From Manis javanica (taxonomy: Eukaryota; Chordata; Mammalia; Pholidota; Manidae), in the NCBI RefSeq assembly GCF_040802235.1, contig NC_133167.1:43832001-43896000 (forward strand): a stretch of DNA of 64,000 bases. Reading direction: 5' to 3'. This document shows, piece after piece, positions 34,953 through 45,247 of this stretch (position 1 is its first letter; the number at the start of each line of letters is the position of its first letter). Below the pieces are notes generated by a model, which did no database searches, was not told the DNA's origin, and saw only the letters and a program-made list of their open reading frames with translations. The position numbers were made by a program, and so were the translations under genes.

Positions 34953-35537
34953 TCACAGCAGTATTTACAATAGTCAAGATATGGAAGCAACCTAAGTGTC
35001 CATCAGTAGATGAAGGGATAAAGAAGAGGTGGTACATATCCACAATGGAATATTACTCAGCCATAAGAAGAAAACAGACCCTACCATTTGCAACAACATG
35101 GATGGAGCTAGAGGGTATTATGCTAGAGGGTATAATGTGAAATAAGCCAGGCAGAGAAAGACAAGTTCCAAATGATTTCCCTCATTTGTGGAGTATAACA
35201 GCAACAGCAAAGCAAAACTGAAGGAACAAAACAGCAGCAGACCTACAGACTCCAAGAAGGGACTTACCAAAGGAGGGGGGGTTAGGGAGAGTGGGTGGAG
35301 AAGGAGAAGGGGATTAAGGGGCACTATAATTAGCAATCACAATATAGATAGGTCATGGAGAAGGCAGTACAGCATGGAGAAGACAAGTAATAATTCCATA
35401 GCATCTTACTACACTGATAGTGACTGCAATGGGGGGTGGGGGCAGTGAGGACTTCTTAATATGGGTGAATGTTAAAACCACAATGTTTTATGTGAAACCT
35501 TCATAAGATTGCATATGAATGATACCTTAATTTTGAC
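34953..35537 (+). mobile_element. Younger L1 3' fragment nested in old L1
   Basis: Flanked by AAGTGTAGATAGACTAA (34936-34952) and AAGTGTAGATGGACTAA (35538-35554), a 17-bp target-site duplication with one mismatch. Contents are the L1 3' region in sense: the block ending ATGGAATATTACTCAGCCAT, then the 'GGATGGAGCTAGAGGGTATTATG' block and a G-rich tract, equivalent to 9000-9530 of the minus-strand L1. It lacks both the env-derived extension and a poly-A tail, ending ACCTTAATTTTGAC. Confidence 0.85.
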
Positions 35538-35700
35538 AAGTGTAGATGGACTAAAAGCTAATTATAAGGCAGAGGTTGACAGACTGGATAAAAGAGCAAG
35601 ACCCAACTATGCTTATTACAAGAGATAGACTTTACATATAAAGACAGAGTCTTCCATTGCTTATTCATATTTTACATACCAGTTAAGGGGGGAGAGACAT
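35538..35700 (+). repeat. Old L1 (L1M-type) fragment, part 2
   Basis: Resumes the interrupted old L1: 'AAAAGCTAATTATAAGGCAGAG', 'GACAGACTGGATAAAAGAGC' and 'AAGACCCAACTATGCTTATTAC' follow on from the sequence before 34936. Confidence 0.6.
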
Positions 35701-36339
35701 TATCCCATTTATCTCCTATGACTAAGAGAGGCCTTGCACATAGTAGGGACTTCATCCATATCTATTGAGTTAAATTGAATCAGAAACCAGAACAATACTT
35801 AAGAAGTTATATACCATCTATGTTAGGATTTGATAAGTATTTTTAAAACAAGGAAGGTCAGGTAATAGTTAAATTCAAAAGTATATAAGCTTCTGGGAGC
35901 CATTATTAGATATATGAATAAGGATTAAATTAAAATGTATATAATTTTTATTTAAATCTGAGCCAATTGGATATTTCCAAAGATAACTTTTCTTTCTGAG
36001 ATACAGCTACTTTGGTTCAAATATTTGATGAATGTTGGATAAAGACACAGCCAGAGACTCATATCAAGCTAAGCTCCCTGTAATGGAATGGACGTAGGAA
36101 TGCCTAGTACCAAAGTAATGCTGATTCATTCATCCACTCGCTCCTCCATTCAGTGCTCATCACATACCTACTAGGCACCGGCTATAAAGTGATGAACAAG
36201 ATGTACATTGTACTCTGTTGCCACTTTTCTCGTGTAGAAATCTCAGAGGATATTTTAAGGTTTCACAAAAATCAATACACTCTCAGTCCAGAATGTAGAT
36301 TAGTAGTGGTTATAGACTGTAGACCAACAATCTCATGCT
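35701..36339. other. SPATS2L intron, nothing recognised
   Basis: No exon or bounded repeat seen. Confidence 0.4.
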
Positions 36340-36670
36340 CCTTCTGGTTTATATTAGTGCTATCCAATAGAAATGTAATGTGAGCTATGCATGTGATTTT
36401 AAAATTTCTAGTAGCCCCACTAAAAATCTGAAAAGAAACAGGTGAATTAGATTGGGTAATATGTTTTATCTAAATATATCCAAGATACTATTTTAACATG
36501 TGATCAGTATTTTTTAAATTATCAGAGAAATATTTTTAATTCTTTTTTTGGTACTAATTCTTCAAATTTCAGGGGGGTATTTTACACTTACAACATGTCT
36601 CAATTCAGACAAGTCACATTTCAAGTGTGCAATAGGCACATGTGGCTAGTGGCTACCTTAATTGGGCAAT
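36340..36670. repeat. Old DNA-transposon-like repeat
   Basis: Opens with GTGCTATCCAATAGAAATGTAATGTGAG and closes with GGCACATGTGGCTAGTGGCTACC, a pair that flanks a common mammalian non-autonomous repeat. The middle is AT-rich. Name not assigned with confidence. Confidence 0.5.
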
Positions 36671-37439
36671 GAAAGGAATCATCTCCAAGTCAGCTATCAT
36701 ATATTGAAGTTTACTAGTGGATTCTAGAAAGATAATGAACTGATGGTACTTCTGGCCTGTAATGTTAGAGGAACAGAGCTTTATTCAGGAAAGAATTCCT
36801 ATTATTGCTAGAAATACAGGATTTGTGGTCAAGATGAACCTAATTTTGTTATAGCTGAATAAGCCTCCACCAATTTTCATCTGAAAGAGCCTCAGAGTCT
36901 CACTGTATTTGGAGACAGATCTGTGCAACCAATGTGCGAATATATCCTAGTAGTCTTTGAGAATTTCAACTCTTACCAGTGTTAAAGCATTACACCAATA
37001 ATGAGACAGTTTTTCAGGACCCTAAAAAATACTGCTAAACTTCTCAATAAATATTTGGTGGACTGAATGAGGAAATGAACCAATAGCCCACATGTAAGTT
37101 CTCTGATACACAAGCAGAGTATTTTCAGCTCTAGCTCAATTGTATTCTCGTCTTCCATTTAAAATCCTTTTGCATTTGAAATAATTTTTTCTTCTATTCT
37201 AAGGTCATTTTGTCCATTAGGCTATAGTATAATTTCCCTAAGGCTATAGTGTAATTCCCCTATTTTCAAGAATAAGACTAATTTACCACAACATATACAG
37301 TGCCATGTATTTTAGATTTTTAATTTACAATGTTTAATCAAAGTTGAATCTTAACTATGATTTAGAGAAGAAATAAGTTGGAACCAGCCTATACGTAATC
37401 ACTGTTTTAACAGAACATTTACAGAGTCATCAAAAAATG

Positions 37440-37630
37440 AGTTGTTTGTCTTTCTCAAAAGTTTCTCCAGGTGGGCAGTGCCACCCATCTTTACCCCAGC
37501 AGAACCACCCTGCAAGTAGAATCCTGGGCCCAGTGCTGAGTGAGAATCTCTGAAAGGGGTGTCTGGGAGTTTGTATTTGTAGTGAGTACTAAGGGAGAAC
37601 TCATGCGCACTGAAGTTTGACAACTACTGC
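37440..37630. repeat. MER5A-like element
   Basis: 'GAATCCTGGGCCCAGTGCTG', 'GAGAATCTCTGAAAGGGGTG' and a terminal 'ACTGAAGTTTGACAACTACTG' fit the MER5A order with divergence. Confidence 0.6.
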
Positions 37631-38809
37631 CCTACCGTGAATTCCATTTAAATCAGTCTCATTACTGGAGGGAATGCTCTTTTCATCACTTAATTACTTT
37701 GTTCACACCTTTGCTGAACATTTCACTGTGTACTATAAATTTCTCTCCAAGTAAATTTTAGAGAGGAATCATCATTCAGCCCATGAAAGTATGTTGTGCT
37801 GTCTTGATACATAAGTTATAAATGATGTATTCAACTAAAGTCAATTTACACTTATCATTTACACTGACTAGGACCCAGATTATATTCTTTTGCACTTTCT
37901 GAGTGTAGTCTCTGTAATATTTGTGATATGTTGGGAAAGATGTTCTTTGTTTCTTATTTTTTCTATGAAATCATTTTAAGTGTATTTTTGTTCAGTCACA
38001 GTTCTACAGATAGAGACAAGCACTAGGGCTTCAAAAATGAATCCAATTTTAGTATTTGCCGTTGAGGGAATCATAGGCTCTTCAAGGCAGGGGCAAGGAA
38101 TAGACATTTAAGCCTGTGTTCAAATACAGTACACCTAGTTTTTAAGGGGTACCATGGGAGTAGAGAGAAGTGAGGAAGGCTGAAAAGAGTCTGGGCTTTA
38201 TATAGATGACGTGCTCTGGGTGGGAGCCAGTCAGCCAAAAAAGCGAAGTCATTCCCACAGGGTCAGTCAGGACAGAGGGAAGATCAGAACATGGTTCTCC
38301 CAGACCCGAGCCTGCACTCTTCTACCACACCCAGCCTTCTATAAGAATCTGGCCTTCAGAAGCACAGTGGCTTCCCTTTTTTCACACCAAAGCTCCCCTG
38401 GTTGTCAGAAAGATGTTAAGGGTGATTCATTTCCTTTTCAGGCTGCTAAGGTGTCATTTAATTCACTCCAGCAATAACTAAATAGAAACCTACCTTTAAA
38501 AGGATGTCAAAAGCAACATGCTGCTAATTTATTGCCACATCTATTAAAACTCCAGAGAGAATCTGACTCCCTAGATTTTAAATATAGTTGAGATATGATG
38601 ATGATGTTTCCTGATTTAATCCCTCCACAAATTAGATGAAATTATTACAATACCTCTTGTCACTTCATTCTTGCTCTATCTCCAATCATTCTTCTGCCTT
38701 CATTAATTCAGAGTAAAATATCACAAGACATTAATGGAACACTTGGAGGCAGGAAGGCTACTTTTTTATAGCCTCAATATTAAATTGTACTGCAAGACGC
38801 CTAAGATAA

Positions 38810-38985
38810 AATAAAACCCTGTTCATCTCACATAAGCCTTGTAATAAACCTTCCTGGATAGTTACAGGCGAGGAAACCAAGGCTCAGAGACGTAAAGTGA
38901 CTTGCCTAGGGTCACCCTGAAAGTGATTACCAGAGCCAAAGCACTCACCCAGGTCTTCTGACTCCAAGTCCAAGGCTCTTCATAT
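38810..38985 (-). repeat. MIR SINE relic
   Basis: 'GAGGAAACCAAGGCTCAGAGA', 'GTGACTTGCCTAGGGTCACCC' and 'TCTTCTGACTCCAAGTCCAAG' are the MIR blocks in reverse orientation. Confidence 0.7.
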
Positions 38986-39142
38986 TTCTTCTGGGGATAG
39001 TTAAAACAGTTTCTCTACTGTTTGCAATGAAAGGCATTATTGCCAACATGTAAACCCAAACAAAAATCTTGGCATCCCCCCATTACTTCATCAGTGTTTT
39101 TAGTGTATCACTTCACAGTCATTATTTGGTGTTTTCTTACAG

Positions 39143-39349
39143 AAGGCAACAGACCACTGCAACAGAAACTATCCTTAGATGGGATCCCCAAAGCTATACA
39201 TGGAACACCAGAGAGGTCAGATGGCCTACAGTGGTCAGCTGAGCAGCCTTGTAACCCAAGCAAGCCTAAGCCAAAAACATCTCCTGTTAAGTTCAATGCC
39301 CCTGCAGCTCATCTTGAAATAAAGCCAGATGAGTTGGCAAAGAAAAGAG
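39143..39349 (+). CDS. SPATS2L: SPATS2L coding exon
   Basis: Acceptor TGTTTTCTTACAG ends at 39142 and donor GAG|GTAAAG begins at 39350. The 207-nt exon opens with two bases that complete a Glu codon with the previous exon, then reads GNRPLQQKLSLDG..., ...SDGLQWSAEQPCNPSKP... and ...LEIKPDELAKKR, ending in phase 1. This is the SPATS2L-specific middle region; it is absent from SPATS2. The substitutions seen are conservative and no stop is present, so the gene appears to be under constraint here. Confidence 0.93.
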
Positions 39350-40689
39350 GTAAAGTGATTTCTTTTGCACAAATGATTCACCATATTTTGCACACACAGA
39401 GAAGTGCCAGAATGACAGACCTTTCCAAATGATGCTGCTTGGTGAAGAGAGATACACGTGAAAGTACCTTTCTTTTTGTGACCCACATGGATTAAAGGGC
39501 AGATGTGATTCCTCCCATGTTAATCCAAAGTCTTGAGTGTTTAAGAGAAAACACATCCCCTTTCTCTGTCCCACTGTGGCCACTTTTCTCTTTGTAGGCA
39601 TGGGTGAATTTGCACCACAGATACTTTCTGCCATGATACCTTATAAAGCATATGTTAATGCAAGAGCTCTTTTAGAAATGCAAATGCTGAGTGTTTTCCT
39701 GATACACAGGTACTTACCTTGCATTAAATGAAGATGAGTCTGGAGGCTAATATGTCTTCTTCAGGTATGATGGACACATAAGTTCAGTTCTGTGTTAGAA
39801 CTTCAGGCAACATAACACTGCAAGAGGGTTTCATATTTGACACACTGTTTTTATTATTTTTTTCACTTTGATATACTTTATATGTAACTGCTGTTAAAAA
39901 TGAAAGGGGCTAAATCACTTCCTTTCTGATTCCCAGATTAGCATTCTTTTCATGCAGCCTCTGCTGTATCTGATTTGCTTGGTTTCAGTTTGATATACTC
40001 TCCCATTTTTCTGGAAGGAGAGTTCTTTCTTCTCAGAAACATGGCCTTGTTGGGATAAGAACAGTTTGCCTATTTGCCCTGCACTATCTGTAACTATGGT
40101 GACAGTTTCAGGAAATCAGGCGAGCTTGGTGCCCCGAGAGCTTCTTTAAGTGCTGCGGCTACAATTACAGGCCTGGCTCAGGACTGATGGGGCCAAAGCC
40201 GAAGTACCTGGCACCAGTGCTCCATCCTCCCAAGCTCATCTGCACGTCTCCCAGTCTCTGTGTCACCTTCCTCTCCAGAAGGCCTGCTGGCTTTTAACCA
40301 CGTGGAAGTGGTGTTGACACAGAGAGCCAGCAACACAAATGGCCTTTAGACATATTAGATTCTAAGAAACTGCAGTTTGTAATAGAACATAATGATCAGA
40401 GCCTCCCACCCAAGAGCAAAGGAGACACGTGTGCTCCTACTGCCCCCCCCACGCCCTGCCAAGAGACCCCCCCACCCGGTGAAACCCCAGCCACCTCAGG
40501 GGCCATACAAACCACCCACACTGGCTTTTAAATACAGGGTTATAAACAACCTCTTGAAAAACAAAAAATAAATCTCTTTCTTTTTATTGGCCAGGAGTGA
40601 GTTAGTTGCTTTCTGGTTAATGTTTAGCTCACAAATAAAAAGATAAAATATTCAAGTTAACAGTTCTTTTTCCTTGATATTAATTTTAG
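39350..40689. other. SPATS2L intron
   Basis: Includes a C-rich stretch near 40440-40480 and a polypyrimidine/acceptor TTGATATTAATTTTAG before 40690. No further exon recognised. Confidence 0.5.
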
Positions 40690-40825
40690 GCCCAAATACT
40701 GAGAAATCAGTGAAGGATTTGCAGCGCTGCACTGTGTCTCTCACTAGATACCGTGTCATGATCAAGGAAGAAGTGGATAGTTCAGTGAAGAAAATCAAAG
40801 CTGCCTTCGCTGAATTACACAACTG
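40690..40825 (+). CDS. SPATS2L: SPATS2L coding exon (conserved helical core)
   Basis: The acceptor TTAATTTTAG ends at 40689 and the donor CTG|GTAAGT starts at 40826. The exon supplies two bases to a Gly codon and then reads PNTEKSVKDLQRC..., ...RYRVMIKEEVDSS... and ...AFAELHN, ending with two bases of a Cys codon. This EKSVKDLQRCT block is the most conserved part of the SPATS2/SPATS2L family and begins its long helical region. The next exon is beyond the window or was not found within the more than 23 kb that follow. Confidence 0.95.
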
Positions 40826-42609
40826 GTAAGTAATTTGACTTAGAAACCATAAATGTGTGGCACTTGAGCTGTTCCTACAGGTAAAAGCATCAGATGGAAA
40901 TCGTTGTTTATTTAATACATAAACATCACAGAACCACCCTTCAGCAGATTTTTTAAAGCCCTGCAAGCAGAGGCATATATATCTTGGAAATAAAAAAGAA
41001 GAGAAAGTGTTTGAATAAAAAGAAACCTGATACACATAATTCATTAGAGTTTGAAGTTGGCTCAAAAGTATGTGAATGATGTAGAACACAATCTCAACAA
41101 AGAACAAAATAGATAATACTTTTGACAAATCTCTGGAAGGTTTATATCATGAGTGCTACTAAGAAAATATATTTTCCAGCCTTATCATTATAATAGAAGA
41201 AAAAATCCCTTAGCAAAACTCAGTGATATCTTACGTGAGTCCAGTGATAGAATCCCATTCTTGAGTAACTTTAAAACTGAAATTAAGAAATAGTACCCTG
41301 ATGTGGTTTGGGTCCTGCCTGCCCAGCTCTGTCCCACTCTGCAATTATTTTGATGGAAGACATTTCTTTGAGCTCTGTGTATTTGCTCATGTCCACAAAT
41401 GGAATGAAGTATCTGTTAGCAAAGATTAAGTTATTATCAGTAGAAAAATGTTCTCACTATCAATCAAAACTCAGTTTCAAATGACAGAAACTCAAGTCCA
41501 CTTGAGTTAATGACAAAGGGGATTTATTGGCTGATGTACGGGAAAATTCCAGAAGATCCCTGTAGGCCCTCTGGTTCTAAGCCCAAAGTGTTACTAGGAT
41601 TCAGTTTCTCTCTCTCTCCCCTCCCCTCCCTTTCTTCCTTCCTGCTCCTCTCCCTCCTTTCCTCTCTCAGGGTCTCCCACAATCTCCTGGTTTTGCTTAT
41701 TTTTGGCTTCATTTTTAGGCATGATCTCTCCATGTGGCAGTGAAGATGACCCTGGCAGCTCCAGGCTTTTATAATCCCCAGTGCCTGTGATCTGAGAGGG
41801 AACTTTATCCCCAGCAGTCCAACAAAAGCCCAAGAGCCAGCTCCAATTGGCTGGGTGGCTCATGTATCTGTCTCTAGGCCAGTCTCTGTGGCTAGTCTCT
41901 TCCCACTAACCAGTCAGAGTCCTGTGCCTGTCACAGAGTTACTGGTGGTGTGAACCCCACCTTAAGCCCCTGAACTGAGAGTTGAAGAGCTAGGGTTACC
42001 CAGAGGGAAATCAAGACTCTAAAGAGACAAAATCTAAGACAAAACACACATCCGTAATGCTCAGACTCAGATAACTTGTACTTGTTCCCTGTTCTATCAT
42101 TGGCCTCCCAGTGATTCCAGAATTTGGTCACATCTTCTGCATATTTTTCCTCTCCAAGTCCTTCTTTTGACACTGATGTGCTTTGTAGCTGATTATAGAG
42201 TCATGTAACAGTAAGGATCACGCTTAACACTAACAATTTAAAATTCTTGCATTTTAAACCATCTACTGCATATAAGATCCCAAGGGTGCATAAGACATCA
42301 GGGACTCGAAAGAAAACCAAATCCTTTCATTCAATTCAGTGAAGAATCATTTACCACCACCCTGTCACAGCACCGTGACTCTAATGGGATTCTTCTCTGT
42401 CTTATGAGATTGTAACCTTACTGTTTGTTCAACACAAACTCCACGAATATGTTTAGAAGTACTTAGAGAAGGTAAAGATGCTGTACAAATGAAAGGTGTT
42501 ATCATTATTGGTGGTGGTGGTGGTTTTCAAATGTTAACAGTTCTGTGACCTTTCCAATCTATCCTTCAGTTACTCTAATACATATATATACAGACACTCA
42601 ACTTCCCAG
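40826..42609. other. SPATS2L intron with an old LTR-like repeat
   Basis: From about 41470 to 41975 the text ('GGGGATTTATTGGCTGATGTACG', '...TTATAATCCCCAGTGCC', 'CCAACAAAAGCCCAAGAGCC', 'GTGTGAACCCCACCTTAAGC') reads as an old interspersed repeat with a CT-rich middle. Its family is not assigned. The rest is unique-looking. Confidence 0.4.
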
Positions 42610-42815
42610 CCTGTCCTCTAGAGCCAGAGTCAGCAAACTGTGTCTGTAAAGCGCCAGCTAGTAAATACCTTAAACTTTACAGGCTCTAATGTCTCCATGC
42701 AGCTGCTCAGCTCCAGTGTTACAGCCTGAAAGCAGCCGGAGGTAATGCAGAAAGGCAGGGGGCCAGATTTGGCTCATGGGGGTCATTGTTTGCCAGCCTC
42801 TGTCTGGAGGCATTA
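42610..42815. repeat. Old repeat at the provirus insertion site
   Basis: 'AGAGTCAGCAAACTGTGTCTGTAAAG', 'GCCAGCTAGTAAATACCTTAAAC' and 'CCAGATTTGGCTCATGGGGGTC' form a recognisable mammalian repeat order that I cannot name with certainty. The provirus inserted just after it. Confidence 0.5.
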
Positions 42816-42819
42816 GTTA

Positions 42820-43355
42820 TGTTAGGGTCTAGGACTCTGGGGTTTCCCAGAGAACAAGACACATGGACACGGAGATGAAAATCCAAGCGAAGTCTTTATT
42901 CAACCAGCAAGCTGGGGTCGACAGCACCTCCCCTGACCGCAGGCCGAGTCCAAGTTGCTGACCCCGAAGCAACTTTGGGTACTGATTATATAGGATCTTC
43001 TCAGCCGTTACACCAAAGCCCGCACAGTTCTACAACTAATAGGTTTAAAACACACTCTATATTGTAACCAATGGGAAACATTGTAACCTTTTTAGGGAAC
43101 GAGCCAGTTGCCTGCCCGCTTCAATTGTTATCTCTTGCTTACCCAAGCATGTCTATGTGACTTATCACAGGTTACATCCCCAGGCGTTCCCAGGCTGTTG
43201 CCCACTTCTAGTTATCTAACTTAGGGTAGGCGCATTTCTCAGAAGCCTTGGGTAATTTACACAAGAAAAGACTGGGTGGCTCTCGCTCTAGGTAGTCAGG
43301 TTAAGTGTCATTAGTTCTTTTTCCTGACTCTTGATGCTCTCTGCACTCCATTACA
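42820..43355 (-). repeat. 3' LTR of the provirus
   Basis: Runs from TGTAATGGAGTGC (minus strand, 43355) to CCCTAACA (42820). 536 bp. Carries TATATAAT and AATAAA in the expected relative order. By hand it differs from the 5' LTR at roughly 26 positions, about 5%. Confidence 0.95.
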
Positions 43356-43370
43356 TTTCCCCCCTTTTCT
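43356..43370 (-). promoter_or_regulatory. Polypurine tract of the provirus
   Basis: Minus-strand AGAAAAGGGGGGAAA lies immediately before the TG that starts the 3' LTR. This is the usual plus-strand primer position. Confidence 0.9.
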
Positions 43371-43418
43371 TGATCAGACTAAGGAATCTTCCACAGCGGT
43401 GTCTAGGGCCTGATATTT

Positions 43419-45247
43419 TTAGCGAAGGACCAGGAGTTGGATGGTGTCAAACCTCTCCTGCACAAATTTAAGCAGCCTGTTTATTATACACGGGCCGATG
43501 GTAAGCAAAAACAGCAGGATGACCAGTGGCCCTGCAACGGCCGAGAGGAGGGTAGCAAACCATGGCTTGTGCTTGAACCAAGACTCAAACCAGCCTTCAC
43601 TGCTGCTGCTTTCATATTCTTTACGCCACCTGTCAAGATCTTTTTTTTAGTTTGGCTAAGGAATCTCTGACTGCACCTGTCTTATCTACATAGAAACAGC
43701 ATTCTTCTTTTAGGGCTGCGCATAACCCACCTTCTTTTAAGAACCAGAGGTCCAGGCCTCTTCGGTTCTGTAGGACTACCTCTGACAAGGAGGTGAGGGA
43801 TTGCTCCAGGTCTGATATTGACTGTCGGAGTTGTTCTAGGTCCCTGTTGACTGCCAGCCTCAGGTCTGTGAGCCCTTTTTCCCGAGTTACAAGGGCTGCG
43901 ACCCCAGTGCCTGCCCCTGCTATCCCTAGGGAGAAGAGGGTCCCAATGGTCAGGGCGGTAACAACCTCCCTCTTGCTCCGGTGGGGGCTCGGCCTTTTTT
44001 CCCAATAAGAAAGGAGAGATTCATGAGAATGATACGTTAGGCGAGGTAGAATGGCCACCAGCACACAAAACTCACTGTTAGCATTGAACACAGAGGTGGA
44101 TAAGGCCGGAGTGAGGCCTGTCTTTGAGCAGAGCCACCAGCCTGAGGAGGGTATAATTCACTTGTCCTGCTCCCATGTGGTGTTATTATAGGAGGAGCAT
44201 AACTGGCTCTGGGCCGCCGGGACTGTGCCTACACACGTACCAACGACTGAGACTTGAGCGATTTTAAGTCCCCACGGTCTCCCGTCCCAGTAAGTGGGAT
44301 GGGAGTTGTTGATAGTGTAGGAGCCATTTATCCCGATTGCCTCATAGAAAGGGGGGTGAACCTGGGTAGCATAGCCAACAGGGATCGGTGAGGGAGGAAG
44401 TGGTGTGGTTAAGAGTCTCTACTACTGCCTGCACCATTTCCCACATGGGATTATCTAACCCGGAGGGAGTGTGCTGGGCCCATAACCCAGAGGTCGATGG
44501 ACCCGGTCCTCTCGTGGGCTCTGGAGCAAGCGTTCTGGTCGGCATTTTCTCATCCTTTTTGCTCAGGCCCTTGTCCTGGATTGAAGGTTTCTGGGGATTT
44601 ATAACCGGGTTGGGACCTACGGCGGCGGTGGGAATTGACATGGTTAATTTAATGATGAGGGTCGAGCCGGCATGCCCCCCATATTTATAATACACCATTC
44701 CCCACGTTAGTCCATTTATCCAGTGCGATACCTCAGTGTTTTTGCCCGTCTCGGTGAATTGAACTCTTACTCAATCCTGGTCCATTTTGTCACAAGCCTT
44801 GGTTTTGTAAAAGGTCACAGGCTGGTGACAAGGGATGCCCTTGTTGACATAAGTAAATTTGACAGAATCAATTTTTGTAACTGTCCATCTCCAATCCCCA
44901 TCGTTTGAGGTTACACAGTCCCAGCTGGCACACAAGAAGTCATGCCCCCCCCCACAGTGCCTTCCTTTACCTGTTCCTGGGCAAGCATAAAACCCATGGG
45001 AGCGAGCCAAATTTGGAGGGACAGATCGGTAAACGGGGTTGATCTGCCGAAAGCAGAAATACAGGTCAGGCCACCAGGTTCCGAATGGCGCACTGTGTTA
45101 TGTGGAGTTGATGACTTCCCCATTGTCGCTATCAATCAGCATCCAGGTCAGGTTCCTTGGTTGATGGGGGTTGGTGCCTCTGATCCCCACAGATGTGGCT
45201 CCCGTGAAGATCCATACTAAGGAGCTTATTAGCAGGATCTCTTTCAT
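43419..45247 (-). pseudogene. env: Provirus env (SU and TM), broken
   Basis: The start ATG (45245-45247) opens a short signal-peptide-like hydrophobic stretch, followed by an LTW...DS motif and NST. The SU shows TSNDGDWRW, a proline-rich hinge and a CWLC (CXXC) motif. An RSKR furin site (43969-43980) leads into a fusion-peptide-like segment, then LQNRRGLDLW, a CX6CC motif and, in another frame, a membrane anchor and tail to TAA at 43419-43421. Defects: TAA at 45098-45100, TGA at 44771-44773 and 44158-44160, a frame change at a six-C run (44351-44356), and another at an eight-A run (43641-43648) before the anchor. The frame at the start is the same as that of the preceding pol. Confidence 0.92.

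Noticed and set aside
38206..38481. Two overlapping + ORFs near 38.2 kb
   Set aside because: No recognisable domain and no convincing splice sites.
40652..41128. Open frame of 158 codons on the minus strand
   Set aside because: It lies antisense over the SPATS2L exon at 40690-40825 and is a shadow of its coding sequence plus intron.
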